Source: Desulfobacterales bacterium
GTDB taxonomy: Bacteria > Desulfobacterota > Desulfobulbia > Desulfobulbales > BM004
Direction: 5' to 3'
Length of the DNA: 10,579 bases
NCBI GenBank assembly: GCA_030621655.1
Contig: JAUXHH010000044.1
Location: forward strand, 1-10,579
This document shows, piece by piece, positions 6,049 to 10,579 of this stretch (its first letter is position 1; each line of letters opens with the position of its first letter). A program made the translations under genes and the position numbers. The notes beneath the pieces were generated by a model, which was given only the letters and a program-made list of their open reading frames with translations, had not been told where the DNA came from and did not search any database.

Positions 6049-6078
6049 TTTCCGAGCCGAAAGTTTTCGTCCATCCAC

Positions 6079-6107
6079 TTGACAACAATCCCTGCAATGC
6101 AGAAATT
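6079..6107 (+). promoter_or_regulatory. Possible promoter before the 110-residue gene
   Basis: A perfect TTGACA (6079-6084) is followed at 17 bases by GAAATT (6102-6107), only three of six matches. It lies in the 154-base gap after the CxC gene. Without a better -10 box this is only a candidate. Confidence 0.25.
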
Positions 6108-6202
6108 CTAATTTAGAAGAGCAAGAGGACAGGATGAATTAACTGTAAGGGTATTCTGGCCCGAGTTTATGACAGAATCTATACGGCAAGGGGGTGTTGA
6201 TC

Positions 6203-6535
6203 ATGCAGAGAACAGAATATGACCCCGTTGACACCGATTGTGTTGTCAGTGCCGCAAACTATCTGGAAGTAAGTGAGTTTGTTATTTTCAGGGATGCGTA
6301 TACGGCCTGGTATGGAAAGAAAGCTTCTGAAAAACAGGTTGAAAAGGTTTTTGTAGAATACCTGGTAGAAAACAAGGTGCCTTTCTGGGTTCGTAATTAC
6401 GCCAGAAGTCGTGTTGCAGAAGGTGCACCAACAGATCAGACCGAAGAGGACTCACGGACAGCGAACAATTTATTATACCTTGCCACCATCATCGCTGAGT
6501 ATGTGCTGCTGGCCAGTTATCTTGTCATACGGTAA
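6203..6535 (+). CDS. Hypothetical protein with hydrophobic C-terminus, 110 residues
   Basis: I do not recognise this family. ATG at 6203 is preferred because AAGGGGG (6188-6194) stands eight bases upstream. In-frame GTG (6194) and TTG (6197) overlap or abut that site and are less likely. The protein has an acidic, aromatic-rich N-terminal part (EFVIFRDAYTAWYGKK at about 25-40) and a helical middle with repeated V-E-K/Y patterns. A hydrophobic segment at about 89-109 (NLLYLATIIAEYVLLASYLV) could be a single C-terminal membrane anchor. The only cysteine is C13. It is convergent with the following methyltransferase gene, with seven bases between their ends and no clear terminator in between. Confidence 0.68.
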   Translation: MQRTEYDPVDTDCVVSAANYLEVSEFVIFRDAYTAWYGKKASEKQVEKVFVEYLVENKVPFWVRNYARSRVAEGAPTDQTEEDSRTANNLLYLATIIAEYVLLASYLVIR

Positions 6536-6542
6536 ACAGGTT

Positions 6543-7352
6543 CTAAATATCGCCTAACACCCATACGCGCCATTTATCCATGGAATAGCGATTCAGAAAG
6601 GCAGGTGGTTGGTCAGGCAGTGCAGCAAGGAGATGTTCTTCTTCATTTGGCATGAAGCCGGAGAGGATATATAATTTAGCCTTCCAGAATGAAGGTGAAT
6701 TGAAAAGGTCGGCCAGCAGACTGTGATGCAGATTTGCCATTACGACATCCACGCCTGTATCCGGAAGTTCTTTTCTGAGGTCAAGTTGCCTGACTTGAAT
6801 TGTTTTTTGAACGTCGTTGTATAATGCATTCTGCTTCGTTACTTCACACGCTAGGGAATTATAGTCAACAGCCACCACAGAAGATGCCCCCAACCGGGCT
6901 AAACCGATCGACAACAGTCCGGTTCCGCAGCCAAGGTCAAGTCCGGTAAATTCCGAGCCTAATTCACTGCAATAGCTGATAAGTGTTTCCAGGCAAAGAC
7001 GGGTGGAAGGGTGAAAACCGTTGCCGAATACCACGCTGGGATCAATCCTGATATCTGCAGGATCTTCATTCCAGACCGGGGCAACAGTTAAAGGACCGAT
7101 TGTAAAAGGGACAACCTCATGTCCCATTTCCCAGTCATTATAATCAATATCTGCCTGGTAAAAGAGTTGGCATCCATACTGTTGGCAGAGTTTTTCTACC
7201 AGATCGGTTTTGGGCTTATGGAAAACCAAAATAGTTTTGTCATCCTCAACCCAGGAACCGATAAGGTCAGGATCATCAAGGGAAGGAATACCCATGCCAT
7301 CGATATGATAGGTGTATATTCTGGAATATCTGGAATAGGGAGGTTTGAGCAT
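6543..7352 (-). CDS. prmA: PrmA-family SAM methyltransferase (ribosomal protein L11 type)
   Basis: This 269-residue cytosolic class I methyltransferase most resembles the ribosomal protein L11 lysine methyltransferase PrmA. Visible features in order are a short N-terminal substrate domain, IRIDPSVVFGNGFHPSTRLC (101-120), which matches the PrmA signature I-D-P-G-x-A-F-G-T-G-x-H-x-T-T, the SAM-binding loop GLDLGCGTG (137-145), the acidic end of strand two at VD163, and ANLHHSLL (206-213) in place of the PrmA ANI-L motif. The protein is about 20-30 residues shorter than typical PrmA. Two signature positions differ (N111 for Thr, S116 for Thr), so a different protein substrate is possible. The start ATG (7352-7350) has no strong ribosome site. 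It is divergent from the thioesterase gene across 121 bases. Confidence 0.8.
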   Translation of the reverse strand: MLKPPYSRYSRIYTYHIDGMGIPSLDDPDLIGSWVEDDKTILVFHKPKTDLVEKLCQQYGCQLFYQADIDYNDWEMGHEVVPFTIGPLTVAPVWNEDPADIRIDPSVVFGNGFHPSTRLCLETLISYCSELGSEFTGLDLGCGTGLLSIGLARLGASSVVAVDYNSLACEVTKQNALYNDVQKTIQVRQLDLRKELPDTGVDVVMANLHHSLLADLFNSPSFWKAKLYILSGFMPNEEEHLLAALPDQPPAFLNRYSMDKWRVWVLGDI

Positions 7353-7473
7353 AATATTGCTTCAATTTTATAATAATATGTTTTACATGTTTGAAACCTG
7401 TAGCATCTGATGCAGACAAAAGTTAATTGTATTACATAAAGACAGCAGGTAAAGAAAATTCTGGAATAAATAT

Positions 7474-7842
7474 ATGGAAAACTACAAATTGGTTTTACCG
7501 GGGCACCTCAACCATTATGGCTATCTCTTTGGAGGCAACCTCCTGCAATGGGTTGACGAGGTTGGCTGGATTGCAGCCAGCCTGGACTACCCGGGCTGTA
7601 ATTTCGTCACCATCGGTATGGACAAGGTCGAGTTTAAGAAAAGCGTCCGCCAGGGAGCGCTGCTCAGGTTTGAAGCCAGGCGGTCCAGAGAAGGAAATAC
7701 GTCGGTACAATATACGATTGATGTTTATCTGCACGATATTAAAAGCGGTGATGATGAACCGATTTTTTCGACCAATACGACCTTTGTCTGCATCGACAGC
7801 CAGGGAAAAAAATGCGGGCTTAGCGGTTCATTGAAAAAGTAA
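7474..7842 (+). CDS. Acyl-CoA thioesterase, hotdog fold (YciA/AcoT-like)
   Basis: The 122-residue cytosolic protein is a single hotdog domain predicted to hydrolyse acyl-CoA to free acid and CoA. The N-terminal block HLNHYGYLFGGNLLQWVDEV (11-30) has the family pattern N-x-G-x-L-F-G-G-x-L-L-x-W-x-D, with N13 and D28 in the catalytic positions. VTIGMDKVEFKKSVRQGALL (45-64) is the second conserved block, and NTSVQYTIDVYL plus TNTTFVCID give the closing strands. It is short for the family (130-160 residues), mainly at the C-terminus. GGA at 7463-7465 lies eight bases before the ATG. No functional link with neighbours is evident. Chain-length preference cannot be read from the sequence. Confidence 0.88.
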   Translation: MENYKLVLPGHLNHYGYLFGGNLLQWVDEVGWIAASLDYPGCNFVTIGMDKVEFKKSVRQGALLRFEARRSREGNTSVQYTIDVYLHDIKSGDDEPIFSTNTTFVCIDSQGKKCGLSGSLKK

Positions 7843-7947
7843 AATTACATATGATTATCCCAGCTCAGTCGTTCAATTTGGTCCAGTAGTTTTGTCATAG
7901 TCTTTTCCTGGCATTTTGTTGGTGTTGATAATTGCGGCAGTTCTGCT

Positions 7948-8034
7948 AGCTTTGTAACGGCTCTGGAATAAATGCCCGATTTGTTTCTTGCGGGAATTTA
8001 TATACTGCGTGTAACAGAAAGTGATATTCTGCAG
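7948..8034 (-). pseudogene. Remnant of a REP-associated tyrosine transposase
   Basis: On the minus strand about 29 codons read LQNITFCYTQYINSRKKQIG followed by HLFQSRYKA. This is the signature core of Y1/IS200-like REP-associated transposases (family pattern YTQYxNRRxxRxGHLFQGRYKA). The match stops abruptly at YKA and nothing before or after resembles the rest of the roughly 150-220-residue enzyme. The catalytic HUH and Tyr parts are absent, so this is a dead fragment. It ends 10 bases before the start of the ERCC4 nuclease gene on the other strand. Confidence 0.65.
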
Positions 8035-8044
8035 GGGATTAAAT

Positions 8045-8665
8045 TTGCGGGTCATTGTTGACTACCGGGAAGAATCGTCAGGTATGGCAGAATTGCTGTC
8101 AGAGCATTATACTGTTGAAGTTGCGACACTGCCCTATGGTGACTATTTGATCAATGACCGGTTGACGGTGGAACGCAAAACTGCCCGGGACTTTCTGGTT
8201 TCCATAATTGATTTGAGGTTATTTAATCAGGTTGCCAATCTGAAGAAAAATTGTTCTTATCCGTTTCTTCTCATTGAAGGAAATCCTTATTCAACGGATC
8301 TTGATTTTGATCCAAGGGCTATAAGAGGAGCTATCCTGTCCATTCAAACTGCCTGGCAGGTTCCGGTGGTTTTCTCCGGTTCAAAGGAGGATAGCGTTGA
8401 GGTTATGGTTACAGTCGGACGCCAGGACGATGTTGTCACGGATGTAGTGCCCCTGCGGGGTGGCTATCGGCCGAAAAAACTGAAAACAAGACAGCTATAT
8501 TTGCTGCAGGGCTTACCCGATGTCGGGCCCACATTAGCCAAAAGGCTGCTGAACCATTTTCATTCAGTTGGCCGGGTGATGAATGCTGCTGTTGATGAGT
8601 TAACGGAAGTGGAGGGAGTCGGCAAGACCAGGGCCGGGAAGATTAGAGAAATCCTCGATTACTGA
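8045..8665 (+). CDS. ERCC4/XPF-type structure-specific nuclease with helix-hairpin-helix tail
   Basis: This 206-residue protein belongs to the XPF/Mus81/Hef nuclease superfamily, which cuts branched or flapped DNA. The ERCC4 domain shows VIVDYRE (3-9, with D6), GDY (32-34), and the catalytic V-E43-R44-K45-T-A-R-D49 motif (family pattern ERKxxxD), then FLLIEG (about 74-79). After a basic linker, two helix-hairpin-helix motifs (LPDVGPTLAKRLL and VEGVGKTRAGKI) form the DNA-binding tail. The TTG at 8045 is chosen as start: AGGGG (8033-8037) lies seven bases upstream and the conserved domain begins at once. An in-frame GTG at 8021 would add eight unconserved residues. There is no helicase domain in the same chain, but the stop overlaps by one base (TGATG) the start of a RecQ helicase, so the two are co-translated and probably act together. 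Confidence 0.87.
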   Translation: MRVIVDYREESSGMAELLSEHYTVEVATLPYGDYLINDRLTVERKTARDFLVSIIDLRLFNQVANLKKNCSYPFLLIEGNPYSTDLDFDPRAIRGAILSIQTAWQVPVVFSGSKEDSVEVMVTVGRQDDVVTDVVPLRGGYRPKKLKTRQLYLLQGLPDVGPTLAKRLLNHFHSVGRVMNAAVDELTEVEGVGKTRAGKIREILDY

Positions 8666-10579
8666 TGAATAAACGCGAAACAGACATAAATAAAACACTT
8701 CATAACACCTTTGGCTTTGATCGGTTTCTTCCGGGCCAGGAGGAGATTGTCCGTCGGATTGTGAATGGCAGGTCCTGCCTGGCGGTTTTCCCCACCGGCC
8801 AGGGTAAAAGTCTCTGTTATCAATTAAGCAGTCTGCACCTGCCGGGCCTGACCCTGGTGGTCTCACCTCTGGTGGCTTTGATGAAAGACCAGGTGGACTT
8901 TTTGTTGAGCAGATCAATCAAGGCTGCCAGACTTGATTCGACGCTGAGCCGGGAGGAATTTACTCAAATCCAGAACTCCCTGGGCCAAAATGAACTTAAG
9001 CTGTTGTATGTGGCGCCGGAACGTTTTGCCAATGAACGTTTTCTGCACAGTTTAAGGCGGCTCAACATCTCCATGATGGTTGTGGATGAGGTCCATTGCA
9101 TCTCGGAGTGGGGCCATAATTTTCGCCCCGATTATCTGAAGCTTGCCGCCATCATCAAGGATCTGCATATCCCCCAGACCCTAGGGTTGACCGCCACCGC
9201 CACTCCGGAAGTAGCCAAAGATATCCAGGCGGCCTTTGATATTGCTCCGGAAGATTTTATTCTCACTGGTTTTTACCGGGCCAATCTAACGCTGCGTTTT
9301 TCACCATCCGCCGATCCCATGGCCACCCTGTTAGATCGCCTTGGAGCCCGCCCGAAAGCCCCGACCATTGTCTATGTTACCCTGCAGGCCACCGCCGAGA
9401 GTGTGGCCGCTGCCCTCTGTGATGCCGGTTATGCTGCCCAGGCCTATCACGCCGGTCTGCAAGATAAAAAACGGCACAAAGTTCAGGACTGGTTTATGGC
9501 CGCCTCTGAGGCAATTGTTGTGGCAACCATTGCATTCGGCATGGGGATTGACAAGGCCGATATACGGTATGTCTATCACTATAACCTGGCCAAGAGTCTG
9601 GAGAATTACGCCCAGGAAATCGGCCGGGCCGGACGGGACGGCAAGACTGCTGTATGTGAAACCCTGGGAGGCAGCCAGGACCTCATTGTTCTGGAAAATT
9701 TTGTTTATGGCGATACCCCGGAACCCACGGCGATCAGACGGGTACTCACCGACATTTCCAAAGAAGAGGAATATTTCAGTCTCTCCCTTTACCAAATGTC
9801 CCATACCTATGACATACGCAACCTGGTTGTCAGCACCCTGCTCACCTATCTTGAGTTGGAAAACATCATCGCCTCAACCGGTCCTTTCTACACGAGCTAT
9901 AAGTTTATCCCCCAGCGGCCATCTGCGGAAATCTTTGCACCCTTTGACCGGGAGAGGGTAAATTTTCTAAAAAAAGTTTTTTCATGCGCAGCTAAAGGTA
10001 AAAAATGGTTCAGCCTGAATTTCGATGAGGTGATTGCCAAAACAGGTGCTGATCGGAAGAGGATCGTTACTGCCTTAAATTATCTGGCGGAGCAGGGTGA
10101 CCTTGTTCTGCAGGTTGCCGGGGCCAGGCACGGTTACCGGATTATCCGCCGCTTGTCGACAACGGAACTGGATGAGTTGTCAGACAGGCTGGTTGAACGC
10201 TTTGCCTCCAGAGAAAAAAATGATATTAACCGAATCAACCAGGTTGTTTCGTTGATTAACCATACCGACTGCCAGACAAATTTTCTGTTGGACTATTTTG
10301 GTGAACATCGAGACCAAAGCTGCGGTCATTGTGAATTTTGCCTTACCACGACGGGTGAAGAAGATCGTCCCGCCAGGGTTGCAATCAACACAGTGCGCCC
10401 GGCGGTTCATTGGGAAACCTGGAAAGAGCGGATACAGGATGTTCTGGCGGAAAACCATGCCGCTTTGCAGAGCCTGCGACAACAGGCCCGTTTCTTCTGT
10501 GGAATCCGTTCGCCGCAGAGTACCAGGGGCGGACTGCAGCGTAATGCCTCTTTTGGTCTGCTGGCTGACCTGCCTTTTA
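8665..10579 (+). CDS. recQ: RecQ-family ATP-dependent DNA helicase (runs off right edge)
   Basis: From ATG at 8665, 638 codons are open to the window end, so the last residues are missing. The 3'-5' superfamily 2 helicase motifs appear in order: motif 0 FGFDRFLPGQ (16-25), Walker A PTGQGKS (43-49), DEVH with CISEWGHNFRPDY (141-156), TATAT (176-180), motif V ATIAFGMGIDKADIR (287-301) and motif VI QEIGRAGRDG (317-326). A winged-helix-like region follows at about 435-495. The RecQ zinc site is C536 with C553-x2-C556-x2-C559. The box is DEVH rather than the usual DEAH. No HRDC domain is visible before the edge; instead the tail reads RFFCGIRSPQS and FGLLADLPF, which I recall from the non-HRDC RecQ branch. 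Translation start overlaps the nuclease stop, implying a repair operon. Confidence 0.93.
   Translation, partial: MNKRETDINKTLHNTFGFDRFLPGQEEIVRRIVNGRSCLAVFPTGQGKSLCYQLSSLHLPGLTLVVSPLVALMKDQVDFLLSRSIKAARLDSTLSREEFTQIQNSLGQNELKLLYVAPERFANERFLHSLRRLNISMMVVDEVHCISEWGHNFRPDYLKLAAIIKDLHIPQTLGLTATATPEVAKDIQAAFDIAPEDFILTGFYRANLTLRFSPSADPMATLLDRLGARPKAPTIVYVTLQATAESVAAALCDAGYAAQAYHAGLQDKKRHKVQDWFMAASEAIVVATIAFGMGIDKADIRYVYHYNLAKSLENYAQEIGRAGRDGKTAVCETLGGSQDLIVLENFVYGDTPEPTAIRRVLTDISKEEEYFSLSLYQMSHTYDIRNLVVSTLLTYLELENIIASTGPFYTSYKFIPQRPSAEIFAPFDRERVNFLKKVFSCAAKGKKWFSLNFDEVIAKTGADRKRIVTALNYLAEQGDLVLQVAGARHGYRIIRRLSTTELDELSDRLVERFASREKNDINRINQVVSLINHTDCQTNFLLDYFGEHRDQSCGHCEFCLTTTGEEDRPARVAINTVRPAVHWETWKERIQDVLAENHAALQSLRQQARFFCGIRSPQSTRGGLQRNASFGLLADLPF

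Noticed and set aside
7427..7834. 135-residue ORF overlapping the thioesterase
   Set aside because: It is out of frame with the clear hotdog domain and has no recognisable features.
7845..7898. 17-residue minus-strand ORF (MTKLLDQIERLSWDNHM) with an AGGAAAAG ahead
   Set aside because: Too short to support and in a region of transposase debris; could be chance or the start of a deleted gene.
9341..9961. 206-residue plus-strand ORF inside recQ
   Set aside because: Proline- and arginine-rich shadow of the helicase frame; the RecQ motifs run straight through this region in the other frame.

Overview
The window looks like a piece of a Desulfobacterota (former Deltaproteobacteria) chromosome. The reasons are a selenocysteine-type RiPP precursor beside a dedicated SPASM radical SAM maturase (a pairing I associate with Geobacter-like and related anaerobes), moderate GC content, and several small genes of unknown function. 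This is family-level inference; nothing in the window fixes a genus.

Layout. Positions 1-663 (minus strand) hold the N-terminal part of an MFS exporter that runs off the left edge. A divergent gap carries a good sigma70-type promoter reading into fbp (class I fructose-1,6-bisphosphatase, 825-1904). A small PPGL-repeat lipoprotein follows (1967-2392). A second promoter (2510-2538) reads through an apparently structured leader into a 143-residue cytosolic protein of unknown function (2668-3099), which ends at a strong intrinsic terminator. Then comes a single-domain PilZ protein (3245-3505). The 184 bases at 3506-3689 show no gene or clear signal.

The centre of interest is 3690-6048. A TTG-started small ORF is interrupted in frame by TGA (codon 33) and continues to a TAG at 3897-3899. 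A 6-bp hairpin with an AGGUA loop lies 23 bases after the TGA, in the position and shape expected of a bacterial SECIS element. The product matches the SbtA type of thio(seleno)oxazole RiPP precursor, and the next gene is the matching SPASM radical SAM maturase SbtM (4049-5641). Precursor and maturase are separated by a long imperfect hairpin and then a textbook terminator, so the precursor is probably made in excess and the maturase by readthrough or a weak local promoter. A 128-residue CxC protein begins 20 bases after sbtM and is probably co-transcribed. An unrecognised 110-residue protein with a hydrophobic C-terminus follows (6203-6535).

The right third is housekeeping and repair. It contains a PrmA-like methyltransferase on the minus strand (6543-7352), a hotdog acyl-CoA thioesterase (7474-7842), a decayed REP-associated transposase fragment (7948-8034), and a two-gene unit of an ERCC4/XPF-type nuclease (8045-8665) overlapping by one base a RecQ-family helicase (8665 to the right edge). 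No rRNA, tRNA, CRISPR array or intact insertion sequence is visible.
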